Origin: CAZEDU01 sp964511185
GTDB lineage: Bacteria; Myxococcota; Myxococcia; Myxococcales; Myxococcaceae
Length of the DNA: 61,091 nucleotides
Direction of reading: 5' to 3'
Assembly (NCBI GenBank): GCA_964511185.1
Contig: CAZEDU010000012.1
Span: 1 to 61,091 of the forward strand
Below the pieces are notes generated by a model. That model had not been told where the DNA came from. It saw only the letters and a program-made list of their open reading frames with translations, and searched no databases. Positions 1-9,750 of this stretch are shown here, one piece after another. The position numbers and the translations under genes were made by a program. The stretch's first letter is position 1. Every line of letters starts with the position of its first letter.

Positions 1-2
1 AC

Positions 3-335
3 GTGCAGTTCTGCGTCGACCCTGTCGACAACGGCGCGCTCTCGAGCTGCCCGGCCGGCGAGGGCCACACATGGGGCAAGGTGTCGGTCGAAGCGGTGGA
101 GTCTGGATCGGTCTACGTGCACACCGACGTGACGGCGGTGTTCCCCTGGCTCACGCACGCGCTCTTCGCCAACGGCCACAAGCGCAAGCCGTTCCGCCTG
201 ATGGACAAGCTGGACGAGGCGGTGCGGTTCCTCGACCGCGACGTGCAGAAGCGGCGCAAGGAGCTGATGAAGACGCTCGATTGGGACCCGGCGGAGGTCG
301 CGCCCGCCGCGCCGCGCAAGCTGTTCGTTCGCTGA
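3..335 (+). CDS. Unknown protein, 3' part of a gene cut by the window edge
   Basis: The reading frame is open from the first bases and ends in TGA at 333-335. A GTG lies at position 3, but the gene probably starts upstream, so I treat it as partial. The visible 110 residues have no signal peptide or membrane segment. The first half contains Cys and Gly residues; the second half is a charged helical tail (DKLDEAVRFLDRDVQKRRKE) followed by an Ala/Pro stretch. I do not recognise the family. It lies 14 bases upstream of the OsmC-type gene on the same strand, so the two may be co-transcribed. Coding bias (G/C at third positions) supports a real gene. Confidence 0.6.
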   Translation: MQFCVDPVDNGALSSCPAGEGHTWGKVSVEAVESGSVYVHTDVTAVFPWLTHALFANGHKRKPFRLMDKLDEAVRFLDRDVQKRRKELMKTLDWDPAEVAPAAPRKLFVR

Positions 336-349
336 AGGGGGACGCTTCG

Positions 350-766
350 ATGACTCAACCCGCGCCCGGCGTGGAGATGACCTTGGAGAGCGAGGGGTTG
401 TTTTGCCACCTCTCGCACGGCCCTTCGGGGACGCGCATTCGGACCGAGCCGCCCAAGGACAACGGCGGCACGGGCTCGACGTTCTCGCCGACGGATCTGG
501 TCGGCGCGGCGCTGGCGGCCTGCGCGGTGACGACGATGGCGCTCGCGGCCAAGCGCGACGGCGTGGCCTGGGGCGAGGCCAAGGCGCGGGTGGTCAAACG
601 GATGAGCGGCGCGCCTCGCCGCATCGCGGAGCTGGAGCTGCACATCCGCATGCCGAAGGAGCTGCCGGCGGGGGAGCGCGCGAGGTTCGAGGAGATCGCG
701 CGGGGGTGCCCGGTGGCGAGGAGCTTGGGCGAGGTGCGGGTGCCGATGACGTTTGAATATGAGTGA
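350..766 (+). CDS. OsmC/Ohr-family peroxiredoxin-like protein
   Basis: The 138-residue product matches the OsmC/Ohr fold, whose members use two cysteines to reduce organic hydroperoxides in the cytoplasm. The two cysteines expected of the family are visible: Cys58 in the helix LVGAALAACAVTTMALAAK and Cys120 in RGCPVARSLG. The N-terminal strand segment and the short SPTDLVGAALAAC motif are typical of the general OsmC branch rather than the Ohr branch. The ATG at 350 is chosen because a purine-rich AGGGGG lies about 10 bases upstream and the sequence before it is not OsmC-like. The physiological substrate cannot be told from sequence. Confidence 0.88.
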   Translation: MTQPAPGVEMTLESEGLFCHLSHGPSGTRIRTEPPKDNGGTGSTFSPTDLVGAALAACAVTTMALAAKRDGVAWGEAKARVVKRMSGAPRRIAELELHIRMPKELPAGERARFEEIARGCPVARSLGEVRVPMTFEYE

Positions 767-785
767 AGCGGGCCTTGGGCAGGCC

Positions 786-814
786 GGGGACAGTCCCCTG
801 TGGGGACGGTCCCC
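786..814. repeat. GGGGACNGTCCCC paired palindrome, copy 1 (intergenic)
   Basis: Two 13-base palindromes, GGGGACAGTCCCC (786-798) and GGGGACGGTCCCC (802-814), flank a 3-base loop. They can fold individually or together as a long hairpin. The element sits between the convergent ends of the OsmC-type gene and speA, directly against the speA stop codon (TTA at 815-817), so it may act as a bidirectional terminator, although no T-run follows. The same motif recurs at 17141, 17345, 20881, 35150 and 35377. Confidence 0.8.
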
Positions 815-2818
<2,004 letters not shown>

Positions 2819-2909
2819 TGTCGGTTCTTAAAGAGTGAGGGGGCCGCGAACTATAGGGAATCTCGTCGGCATTCAAGGGCCCTCGGACCGCTGAGCGGCC
2901 TGCCGGGCA

Positions 2910-2939
2910 NNNNNNNNNNNNNNNNNNNNNNNNNNNNNN
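2910..2939. other. Assembly gap (30 N)
   Basis: This run of 30 N lies in the divergent intergenic region between speA and the ClpX-like gene. It is flanked by GC-rich inverted segments: GGGCCCT and GCGGCCTGCC on the left, GACGGCCCTA on the right. That suggests an unresolved hairpin or repeat. The promoters of both flanking genes may lie inside it. Confidence 0.95.
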
Positions 2940-2965
2940 TGGGCGGAATCGACGGCCCTAAGTTC

Positions 2966-4042
2966 ATGCGCATGGAGTCGATCGCACGGCCTTACCCCGA
3001 GGAGCGCCTGATCACCCCGCGCGAGATCTTCCAGCGGCTGGATCGCTACGTGATCGGCCAGGAGGAAGCGAAGCGCACCGTCGCGATCGCGGCGTATCAC
3101 CACCATCGCCGCATCGAGCAGCGGCGGCTTCGCGGCTCGACCCTGCTCAAGAAGTCCAACGTGCTGCTGATCGGCCCGACCGGATCCGGGAAGACGCACC
3201 TCGCGCGCCACCTCGCCGAGGCGCTGGCGGTGCCGTTCGCCGCGGTCGACGCGACCGAGTACACCGAAGCGGGCTACTACGGGCAAGACGTCGAGCTGAT
3301 GGTGGCCGACCTGCTCGAGCGCGCCAACCACATGCTCGACGACGCCGAGCGGGGCGTCATCTTCATCGACGAGGTCGACAAAATCGCGCGGCGCAGCCAC
3401 GGCATGAAGAACGGCGCCGGGTCGCGCGACATCGGCGGCGAAGGCGTTCAGCAGGCGCTGCTCAAGCTGCTCGAAGGTCGAGACGTGACGGTGCCCCTGT
3501 CGTCGGGTCAGCCGTGGAACCGGTCAGAGGTCGTGCGGGTGAACACGCAGGACGTGCTCTTCATCTGCGCCGGGGCGTTCTCGGACCTCATCGACGCCCA
3601 GGGGGAGGAGCGGCGGCAGGTGGGCTTCGGGGCCAAGCCGGCGATGGGCGGCGCGCGCCGGCTGTCGGTCAAGCAGCTCACCGAGTTCGGCATGCTCCCC
3701 GAGTTCCTCGGGCGCTTGCCGGTCATCGTGCAGCTCGAGGGGCTCACCGAAGACGAGCTCTACCGCGTCCTCACCGAGCCGCCCGACTCGATGCTGCGGG
3801 AGTTCAAGGAGCTGCTCGCGCTCGACGGCGTCGAGCTGGAGCTCACGGGCGGCGCGCTGCGCGAGGTGGTGCGCTTCTCGCTCGACAGAGGGGTCGGCGC
3901 GCGCGGCCTGCGCGCGGCGATGGAGCTGGTGATGCGCGAGGTGCTCTTCGACGCGCCGGAGCGGAAGCAGCCGAAGGTGAAGCTCGACGCGCCGTTCGTG
4001 CGCGAGCGGCTCAAGGCCGGCCGCGTGGCCGTCATCTCTTGA
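2966..4042 (+). CDS. ClpX-like AAA+ unfoldase lacking the zinc-binding domain
   Basis: The 358-residue protein aligns with the AAA+ part of ClpX: Walker A GPTGSGKT (70-77), pore loop GYYG (103-106; GYVG in classical ClpX), Walker B VIFIDEVDK (131-139), the GEGVQQALLKLLEG block, an arginine-containing LPEFLGRLPV segment and the sensor-2 motif GARGLR. The N-terminal zinc-binding domain is absent downstream of the first ATG. The RKH substrate loop of ClpX is replaced by a GQPWNRS-type sequence, and the ClpP-contacting IGF tripeptide reads VGF. ATG at 2972 is an alternative start. No clpP lies beside it. I infer a paralogue of ClpX, not the main one. The assembly gap just upstream could hide a longer N-terminus, since the frame stays open into it. 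Confidence 0.85.
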   Translation: MRMESIARPYPEERLITPREIFQRLDRYVIGQEEAKRTVAIAAYHHHRRIEQRRLRGSTLLKKSNVLLIGPTGSGKTHLARHLAEALAVPFAAVDATEYTEAGYYGQDVELMVADLLERANHMLDDAERGVIFIDEVDKIARRSHGMKNGAGSRDIGGEGVQQALLKLLEGRDVTVPLSSGQPWNRSEVVRVNTQDVLFICAGAFSDLIDAQGEERRQVGFGAKPAMGGARRLSVKQLTEFGMLPEFLGRLPVIVQLEGLTEDELYRVLTEPPDSMLREFKELLALDGVELELTGGALREVVRFSLDRGVGARGLRAAMELVMREVLFDAPERKQPKVKLDAPFVRERLKAGRVAVIS

Positions 4043-4337
4043 TGCGCTCGATGCCCTTGTGCACCCACGGGGTGATCAGCAGGGTGGCGCCGACCCGAAA
4101 GGGCCAGGTGACGCGCGAGAGCGCCCAGCCCCCGCCGAGCGCCCAGAGAAAGCCGGAGCCCGCTTTTTCGTACTGCATGAACCCCAGCATGATGCCGCCG
4201 ACGATCACCGCCATCGTGCCCACCCAGAACACCAGGTAGACGCCGATCGCGGTGCTCCCGTACTGGTCGAACAGCGCCTTGAGCTTGTCCTGCAGTCCGT
4301 CGAGGCGTTCTTTGAGGCTCGGCTTGCTTTGCTCCAT
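4032..4337 (-). CDS. DUF1279 (FAM210-like) small membrane protein
   Basis: This 101-residue protein begins with a charged helix (KERLDGLQDKLKALFDQYG) followed by two hydrophobic segments (about residues 30-55 and 60-90) and the motif WPFRVGATLLITPWV. That layout is typical of DUF1279, a family shared with mitochondrial FAM210 proteins and of uncertain function in bacteria. It is the last gene of the minus-strand run that starts with the Hsp70 gene: the CvpA-like gene ends 10 bases upstream. Its 3' end overlaps the 3' end of the convergent ClpX-like gene by 11 bases. Confidence 0.75.
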   Translation of the reverse strand: MEQSKPSLKERLDGLQDKLKALFDQYGSTAIGVYLVFWVGTMAVIVGGIMLGFMQYEKAGSGFLWALGGGWALSRVTWPFRVGATLLITPWVHKGIERIKR

Positions 4338-4347
4338 GCGTGGGTCT

Positions 4348-5106
4348 TTAGCGCATTCGGCCCTTTTGCGCCGCCTGGGCCGCGGCCTCCAGCTTGGTCT
4401 TGAACGCCGGGTCCTGCACCAGCTGCATCACCGCGGCGCTCTGGAGGATGGACCGGTAGTCCCCGCTCTCGAGCGCCTGGCGCACCGCGGGCTCGTTGAG
4501 CGCCCGCTGGAAGCGCGGATCCTTCTGCAGGGCCTTGAACTCCGGGCTGGCATGCAGCCGCTCGGCGCGCGCCGGGTCGCTCGTCGCCTCGGCGAGCCTG
4601 GCGAGGTCCTTCACCGACGAGAACTGGGTCAGCTCGAACAGGTTGAACTCGCGCGCGGTCGCGACGGCGTGGCTTCCCTTGGGGGACAGGCTCAGCCGCT
4701 TGCCGCCGATGACCACGTTGTCCTCGACGAAGGTGAGCGCGCACAGCACCACGTAGGCGATGGCGATGATCTTCAGGGCGCCCAGGCCCGCGCCCAAGAG
4801 GCGATCGACCTTGCGATCCTCCGGATCTCCGCCCGCGAGCAGGCGCCTCAAGAACCAGCCCAAGGCGAAGCGCACCACGGTGAGGGCCACGAAGAAGACC
4901 GCCACCGTGCTGAGCAGGAGCCCGGCGAGGGGCGGAATGCCCAACAGCTCGGCGGCAGGCGGCCCGAGCAGGGCGCCCAGCGGCCGGGCGCTCAAGTAAG
5001 CGACGACCAGGCCGGCGAGCTGCGCGAGCTGGCGCGCGGCGCCGGAGATGGCGCCCAGCACCGCGAAGAGGGCAGCCAGGCAGAGGAGGACGAGATCGAG
5101 GGTCAC
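4348..5106 (-). CDS. CvpA-family membrane protein
   Basis: The N-terminal 130 residues carry about four hydrophobic segments, including LVLLCLAALFAVLGAISG and LAQLAGLVVAYLSARPLG, with the small-residue pattern of the CvpA family (needed for colicin V production and envelope homeostasis in E. coli). The C-terminal 120 residues are soluble and helical, with repeated units such as SPEFKALQKDPRFQRAL and DPAFKTKLEAAA, an extension not present in short CvpA proteins. The start lies 10 bases after the stop of the J-domain gene, so it belongs to the same operon. A role in protein quality control at the membrane is only a guess from context. Confidence 0.75.
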   Translation of the reverse strand: MTLDLVLLCLAALFAVLGAISGAARQLAQLAGLVVAYLSARPLGALLGPPAAELLGIPPLAGLLLSTVAVFFVALTVVRFALGWFLRRLLAGGDPEDRKVDRLLGAGLGALKIIAIAYVVLCALTFVEDNVVIGGKRLSLSPKGSHAVATAREFNLFELTQFSSVKDLARLAEATSDPARAERLHASPEFKALQKDPRFQRALNEPAVRQALESGDYRSILQSAAVMQLVQDPAFKTKLEAAAQAAQKGRMR

Positions 5107-5116
5107 GCCGTCCCAC

Positions 5117-6124
5117 TCACTTGATGGTGAACGACCCGCCCGAGGACTTGCTCTGCTCGTGCACCTTCTGCTCGGACTCGGCGACCTTCTCTTTGTAGCG
5201 AGCGTTCTGCGGCTCGTACATCAGGGCGGACTTGAAGTTGCGCAGGGCGGCCTGCCAGCGGCCGGCTTCGAAGTCCTTCATCCCCTCGGTGTAGAACTGA
5301 CGGCCCTTGGGCGTGGTGCCGATCTGCTCTTCCTGCGCCTTGCGCTGAGCCTGCTTGGTCTCGGTCTCGGAGGCTTCGGTGAAGCGAAGCTTCTGTTTGC
5401 GGTCGGGGCCGCTGATGTCGGCGGTGTACTGCCGCCGCCGCGCGTCGTCGCGGAGCACGTAGTAGGCCTCGGTGACGCGCTTGTAGACCTCGTTGACCTT
5501 CTCTTTCACCGCCGTGTCGGCGAGGTGGTAGAAGCGGTCGGGGTGGTACGCGCGGCTCTCGCGGTAGAACGCTGCTTTGATCTGCGAGATCGTCGCGTCC
5601 GGCTGCAGCTTGAGCACCTGGAAGTAGTCGAGCTCGTCGAGCACCTCGTTGACGGCGTCGAGCGCGATGATCTGCTCGTCCGACATCTGGTCGACCCGCC
5701 CGACGCCAGTCAGGCCCGTGCTCGCGGGGGCCGCCGCAGGCGCGGGTGGCTTGGCGGCGGGCGCAGGCGGGACGATGGGCTTCGCGCCGGGTGCAGCCGC
5801 CGGGCGAGGCGCCGCGGGCGCGGCCGGGACCTGAGGCGGCCGCGTGCCTCCCGCGGGGACGGCGGGTACGCGCGGAGGGGCCGTCGGCGCCGCCGTGGCA
5901 GGCGCCGGGGGAACGAGCGCAGGCGGCTTCGCCGCGGGCGCGCCGGGACGTGCCGTGGGGGCCTGGGGCGCTGCCGGCTTGAGCACCGGAGGGCCAGCCG
6001 GGGCGGCCGGCCGCGCAGGGGCCGCCGGCGTCGCGGGGCGCGCTCCAGGCGCAGCGGGGCCTGCCGGCTTGGCCGGCGGGGTTCCGGGAGGCTTGCCGGA
6101 GCCGCTGTCGGGAGGGTGACCCAT
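5117..6124 (-). CDS. J-domain co-chaperone with Pro/Ala-rich N-terminal arm
   Basis: The 335-residue protein has three parts. Residues 1 to about 160 are almost entirely Ala, Pro, Gly and Lys and should be disordered. Residues about 175-245 form a J domain with the HPD tripeptide (SRAYHPDRFYHL), needed to stimulate Hsp70 ATPase. The end resembles a tetratricopeptide helix pair (EGMKDFEAGRWQAALRNFKS). There is no zinc-finger or DnaJ C-terminal domain. I chose ATG at 6124; a TTG three codons upstream is possible. The gene begins 12 bases after the Hsp70 stop, so chaperone and co-chaperone are almost certainly a dedicated pair. The Pro/Ala arm may place the J domain at a distance from its client or partner. 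Confidence 0.87.
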   Translation of the reverse strand: MGHPPDSGSGKPPGTPPAKPAGPAAPGARPATPAAPARPAAPAGPPVLKPAAPQAPTARPGAPAAKPPALVPPAPATAAPTAPPRVPAVPAGGTRPPQVPAAPAAPRPAAAPGAKPIVPPAPAAKPPAPAAAPASTGLTGVGRVDQMSDEQIIALDAVNEVLDELDYFQVLKLQPDATISQIKAAFYRESRAYHPDRFYHLADTAVKEKVNEVYKRVTEAYYVLRDDARRRQYTADISGPDRKQKLRFTEASETETKQAQRKAQEEQIGTTPKGRQFYTEGMKDFEAGRWQAALRNFKSALMYEPQNARYKEKVAESEQKVHEQSKSSGGSFTIK

Positions 6125-6136
6125 GACGAGCAATGC

Positions 6137-7738
6137 CTAACCGCGCGCGGCGGGGAGATCTTTGTGTCCTGCGAGCTGCGTCTTCTGGTTGGCGACGATG
6201 GACTTCTGAATGTCCGCCTCGCTCAGGCCCGACGACATGCGGATGGTGGTCGACGTCTTCTGGCCAGTCTCCGTGTCGGTCGCCGAGACGTTCACGATGC
6301 CGTCGGTGTTGATCTCGAACGTCACCTCGATGGTGACGTCGCCGCGGTACCCGATGCGGAAGCCGGCGAACTCGAACTCGCCGAGCAGCGCGCACTCGTC
6401 GGCGCGGTTCGACTCGCCTTGGTACACGCGGATCTTCACCTTGTCCTGGCCGTCGCGGCTGGTGGTGAAGGGCTTGGACTTCTCGATGGGGATCGGCGTG
6501 TTCTTCTCGATGATCTTCTCCGTGTAGCCGCCCACAGTGCCGATGCGCAGCGACAGCGGCGTCACGTCGACCAGGAAGGTCTCGGTCGCGCTGTCGAGCA
6601 GCGCGTGGGCCTGCAGCGCCGCGCCCATCGAGACGACCTGGTCGGGGTTGATGCCCTCCATTGGCTCCTTCTGGAAGTAGTGCTTCACCGAGTTGCGGAT
6701 GACCGGCAGGCGGGTGGGGCCGCCGACCAGGATGACCGCGTCGACCTCGGCCGCCGTCATGCGCGCGCTCTGCAGCGCCTCGTCGCAGACCTTGAAGGTG
6801 CGTTGGACCAGATCCATCACCATGCGGTTGAACTGGTCGTTGGTCAGCTTGCCCGTCACGTCGAGCACGTTGCCGTTGGCGTCCTGGCAGATGCCGGAGC
6901 AGAGGATGTCGGCCGCGCCGGTCTCGCCGACGTCGATCTTCGCCTTCTCCGCGGCGTCCTTGAGCATCTGCAGGCAGTACTTGTTCTGCCGCAGGTCGAG
7001 CCCGTGCTTCTGCAGGAAGTCGTCGGCGAGCCAGCCCATGATGCGATCGTCGAAGTCGTCGCCGCCCAGGTAGGTGTCGCCGGCGGTGGCGAGCACCTCG
7101 AACACGTCCTTGCCGATCTCGAGGATCGAGACGTCGAAGGTGCCGCCGCCCAGGTCGTAGACGACCACCTTCTGGCTCACGTCGCGGCCGAAGCCGTACG
7201 CGAGCGCCGCGGCGGTCGGCTCGTTGATGATGCGCAGGACCTCGAGGCCGGCGATGCGCCCGGCGTCCTTGGTGGCTTGGCGCTGGTTGTCGTTGAAGTA
7301 CGCGGGGACGGTGACGACCGCCTTCTCGATCGGCCGCCCGAGGTACCCCTCGGCGACCGCCTTCATCTCCTTGAGCACGAGCGCGGAGATCTCCGGCAGC
7401 GAATAGGTCTGGTCGCGCACCTGGATGCGGACCGAGTTGTTCTGCCCCTCGATGATCTTGTACGGCATCACCGCCTGGGCCTTCTTCACTTCGTCTGAGA
7501 AGTAGTAGCGGCCGATCAGACGCTTCGCGGAGTACACGGTGTTCTCCGCGTTGGTGATGATGTTCTTCTTCGCCGCGTTCCCCACGAGCACGGTGCCGTC
7601 GTCCAAGAAGGACACCACCGAGGCGTGAACCGTCTCGCCCCACTCGTTGGGAATCACGAAAGGTTTCCCGTCCTGCACGATCGACACGCACGAATACGAC
7701 GTGCCGAGGTCAATGCCGATCGCGATGTCGTCCGCCAT
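6137..7738 (-). CDS. DnaK-like Hsp70 with truncated C-terminus
   Basis: The 533-residue protein has the complete Hsp70 nucleotide-binding domain: GIDLGTSYSCVS near residue 8, VTVPAYFNDNQRQATKDAG, NEPTAAALAYGFG, DLGGGTFDVSIL, and GGPTRLPVIR. A beta-sandwich substrate domain follows (VTPLSLRIGTVGG to about residue 500). The alpha-helical lid and disordered tail of canonical DnaK (about 610-640 residues) are missing; the protein ends shortly after LSEADIQKSIVANQK. It is therefore probably a specialised paralogue rather than the housekeeping DnaK, a pattern known for the many Hsp70 copies of myxobacteria. It heads an operon with the J-domain, CvpA-like and DUF1279 genes. Regulation by a HrcA/CIRCE element is not visible. 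Confidence 0.93.
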   Translation of the reverse strand: MADDIAIGIDLGTSYSCVSIVQDGKPFVIPNEWGETVHASVVSFLDDGTVLVGNAAKKNIITNAENTVYSAKRLIGRYYFSDEVKKAQAVMPYKIIEGQNNSVRIQVRDQTYSLPEISALVLKEMKAVAEGYLGRPIEKAVVTVPAYFNDNQRQATKDAGRIAGLEVLRIINEPTAAALAYGFGRDVSQKVVVYDLGGGTFDVSILEIGKDVFEVLATAGDTYLGGDDFDDRIMGWLADDFLQKHGLDLRQNKYCLQMLKDAAEKAKIDVGETGAADILCSGICQDANGNVLDVTGKLTNDQFNRMVMDLVQRTFKVCDEALQSARMTAAEVDAVILVGGPTRLPVIRNSVKHYFQKEPMEGINPDQVVSMGAALQAHALLDSATETFLVDVTPLSLRIGTVGGYTEKIIEKNTPIPIEKSKPFTTSRDGQDKVKIRVYQGESNRADECALLGEFEFAGFRIGYRGDVTIEVTFEINTDGIVNVSATDTETGQKTSTTIRMSSGLSEADIQKSIVANQKTQLAGHKDLPAARG

Positions 7739-7770
7739 GCGTTCTCCGCCCCAGTGAAGGCGCCGTTACG

Positions 7771-7782
7771 AGCTCACGAGCT
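7771..7782. promoter_or_regulatory. Short inverted repeat upstream of the Hsp70 operon
   Basis: AGCTCACGAGCT (arms AGCTC and GAGCT with a 2-base centre) lies 33 bases upstream of the Hsp70 start, in the divergent intergenic region shared with the amidotransferase-like gene. Its position suits an operator, but it is short and could be chance in GC-rich DNA. It does not resemble CIRCE. Confidence 0.2.
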
Positions 7783-7835
7783 TAGTGAATTCCAAGCCCT
7801 TGGCGAAGAACGGGAATGCCGGGGGGGCTGCCCCG

Positions 7836-7863
7836 TTGAGGCTCAAGATCGCTATCATTATAG
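7836..7863 (+). promoter_or_regulatory. Possible sigma-70-type promoter for the amidotransferase-like gene
   Basis: TTGAGG (7836-7841) and TTATAG (7858-7863) are separated by 16 bases within a locally AT-rich patch (CTATCATTATAGG), ending 30 bases before the GTG start at 7894. The match is moderate; no other AT-rich box occurs in the intergenic region. Confidence 0.3.
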
Positions 7864-7893
7864 GTGTTGGGAACGCGCCCAAGGTGGTGAGCT

Positions 7894-8721
7894 GTGTCCA
7901 AAGTCTTCGCCGTCTACACCTCGGATCCGAACCTGATGCGCTGCGAGCTGGCGCGGCTGCGGGATCTGGTGCCGCTGAAGGACGCGCCGGCGTCGAACGC
8001 GGTGGGCATTGGCTCGTACGCGCAGGAAGACGTCCTCCTGCGGCGCTTCTCGCGCGACCTGACCTTGGCCGAGCTGGCCGAGGGCTCGGGGGGCCCCGAA
8101 TCAGAGGCGGTGCTCTACCACAGCGGGGTCCTGCCGGTGGGCGTGAGCCTGGACGACAACACGCAGCCGTTTCGCTTTCGCCGCTGGCTCTTCGCGCACC
8201 ACGGCACGCTGCACGGCTTCGAGCACCTGCGCACGCGGCTCCTGTCGTCGCTGCCGGAGTTCCTGCAGCGGCAGATTCGAGGGGACCTGCCCAGCGAGGC
8301 GGCGTTCGCGCTGTTCTTGAAGCTCCTGAGGGAGAGCGGCCGCACCGGCGAGGTGGAGATCGACGTCGCGGCCCAGGCGTTGGGCAAGGCGGTGCGTGAG
8401 CTGGAGCAGCACGCCGCCGAAGCCGGGGCGGTGGGCCGGTCGACGCTGAACTTCGTGGCGACCAATCAGCGCATGATGCTGGCCGCGCGCCACGGCCCGG
8501 AGCCGCTCTACTACCGGCTGCTCGAAGGCGAGGGCTTCTGCGAGCGGTGCGGCTTGCCTCCCCACGCGCCCGACTCGCACCCGCTGGTGCGCGAGCACCG
8601 CCGCCGCCGGACGGTGGTCGTCACCTCGGTCATCGGCAAGGGCAACGGCTGGCTCGAGCTCGAGCAGGGCGGGGTGTTGGCCATCGACCGCGGGCTCAAG
8701 TTCGAGGTGCTGCGCGCCTGA
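7894..8721 (+). CDS. Class II glutamine-amidotransferase-like protein lacking the catalytic cysteine
   Basis: The 275-residue protein resembles the YafJ/EgtC type of Ntn amidotransferase. The best block is NTQPFRFRRWLFAHHGTLHG (about residues 90-109), which corresponds to the family's NTHPF...FAHNG motif, and a LPSEAAFALFLKLL segment follows where D-S-E-x-F is expected. In active members Cys2 becomes the N-terminal nucleophile; here the protein begins M-S-K-V-F, so position 2 is Ser and the nearest Cys is residue 17. The GTG start fits the onset of the first strand. The protein may be an inactive homologue or use Ser/Thr chemistry. A CERCGLPPHAPDSH segment near residue 212 could bind metal. 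It converges end to end with the GlsB-type gene. Confidence 0.7.
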   Translation: MSKVFAVYTSDPNLMRCELARLRDLVPLKDAPASNAVGIGSYAQEDVLLRRFSRDLTLAELAEGSGGPESEAVLYHSGVLPVGVSLDDNTQPFRFRRWLFAHHGTLHGFEHLRTRLLSSLPEFLQRQIRGDLPSEAAFALFLKLLRESGRTGEVEIDVAAQALGKAVRELEQHAAEAGAVGRSTLNFVATNQRMMLAARHGPEPLYYRLLEGEGFCERCGLPPHAPDSHPLVREHRRRRTVVVTSVIGKGNGWLELEQGGVLAIDRGLKFEVLRA

Positions 8722-8991
8722 TCAGCGGCGCCGGCTCACCAGCTTCCAGAGGAAGATCACGACGCAGGCGCCGAGCAGCGCCACGCCGAAGCTCGCGAAC
8801 GGACCGTTGTTCCAGGGCGAGTCGCCGAAGAGCCGCTGGGTGAGAAACCCGCCGACGATGGCGCCGAGCACGCCGGTGACGACGTTGCCGATCGCGCCCT
8901 GCTTCGAGGCGGTGCCCATGATCTTGCTGCCGATCCACCCGGCCAGCGCGCCGATGATCAGCCACCCGAGGATTCCGTAGGTTGGGTTCAT
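8722..8991 (-). CDS. GlsB/YeaQ/YmgE-family stress membrane protein
   Basis: The 89-residue protein has three hydrophobic segments and the Gly-rich signature of the transglycosylase-associated (GlsB/YeaQ/YmgE) family: GILGWLIIGALAGWIGSKIM at the N-terminus and IGNVVTGVLGAIVGGFL in the middle. Members are small inner-membrane proteins often induced by stress; their biochemical role is unknown. The name transglycosylase-associated is historical and implies no activity. The C-terminal LVSRRR gives a positive-inside anchor. Its stop codon is adjacent to the stop of the convergent amidotransferase-like gene, with no terminator space between them. Confidence 0.88.
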   Translation of the reverse strand: MNPTYGILGWLIIGALAGWIGSKIMGTASKQGAIGNVVTGVLGAIVGGFLTQRLFGDSPWNNGPFASFGVALLGACVVIFLWKLVSRRR

Positions 8992-9018
8992 GTGACCTTC
9001 ATAACCGCGCTCGGGCCG

Positions 9019-9750
9019 TCAGCCCAGCCGGCCGTAGAAGCTGGCGTCGAGCACCTTCACCAGGAGGTTGCAGCCCGCGTGGTAGAGCGCCGCGCCGATC
9101 ACCGTGCCGGTCCGCAGCCGCATCCACGCGAAGAGCAGGGCGGGGAAGAACACCGCGAGCCGCCACGCTTCGAAGATCGCCAGATGGCCGAGCGCGAACA
9201 GGATGGCGGTGACCCAGAACGCGCGGCCCACGCGGACGCCGAGCACCGTGCGGCCTTGGGGCCACGCTTCGCTCAGCCGCGTGAGCAGAAAGCCTCGATA
9301 GAAGAACTCTTCGGGGAGCGCCACGACGAGCAGCTGATCGACCACCCACTCCCCGAAGCGGTTGGGCAGGCGCAGCTCGAACTGCCAAGGGCCGGCGTAG
9401 GGCGAGATGAGCTGCACCAGCGGCTTGGGCAAGTGCAGCAGGAGCTCGGCGTAGACGACGTAGGCCAGGGTGAAGAGGGGGACGGTGATGCCGAACAGAA
9501 GGAGGAACAGCTTCAGGTCTTCACGCCAACGGCGAAAGGTCACGCCGTACTCCGCGTGGTCTTCGCCGCGGCCGTTCATCGCCAGCAGCGGCAAGTAGAG
9601 GAAGCACACCGTCGCGACGAGCTTCGCCTGCTCGCGGACGAAGACGTACGCGATCACCACGAGCGCGAAGCAGAGCGCCCAGAGGGCGAGCGCCTCTTGG
9701 ACGGCGGAGAGCCGGCTGATGCGTGGAAGCTCGACGGCCTCGTCGTTCAT
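9019..9750 (-). CDS. CPBP-family intramembrane metalloprotease
   Basis: The 243-residue protein is hydrophobic, with about seven membrane segments, and carries the three CPBP (Rce1-like, Abi) motifs: EEFFYRGFL near residue 145, the FALGHL segment, and HAGCN near residue 225. These glutamates and histidines form the catalytic site within the membrane. Family members process prenylated or other membrane proteins, or act in bacteriocin immunity; the substrate here is unknown. Its ATG overlaps the stop codon of the upstream trypsin-fold gene (ATGA), so the two are translationally coupled. That suggests the pair works at the same envelope site. Confidence 0.87.
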   Translation of the reverse strand: MNDEAVELPRISRLSAVQEALALWALCFALVVIAYVFVREQAKLVATVCFLYLPLLAMNGRGEDHAEYGVTFRRWREDLKLFLLLFGITVPLFTLAYVVYAELLLHLPKPLVQLISPYAGPWQFELRLPNRFGEWVVDQLLVVALPEEFFYRGFLLTRLSEAWPQGRTVLGVRVGRAFWVTAILFALGHLAIFEAWRLAVFFPALLFAWMRLRTGTVIGAALYHAGCNLLVKVLDASFYGRLG

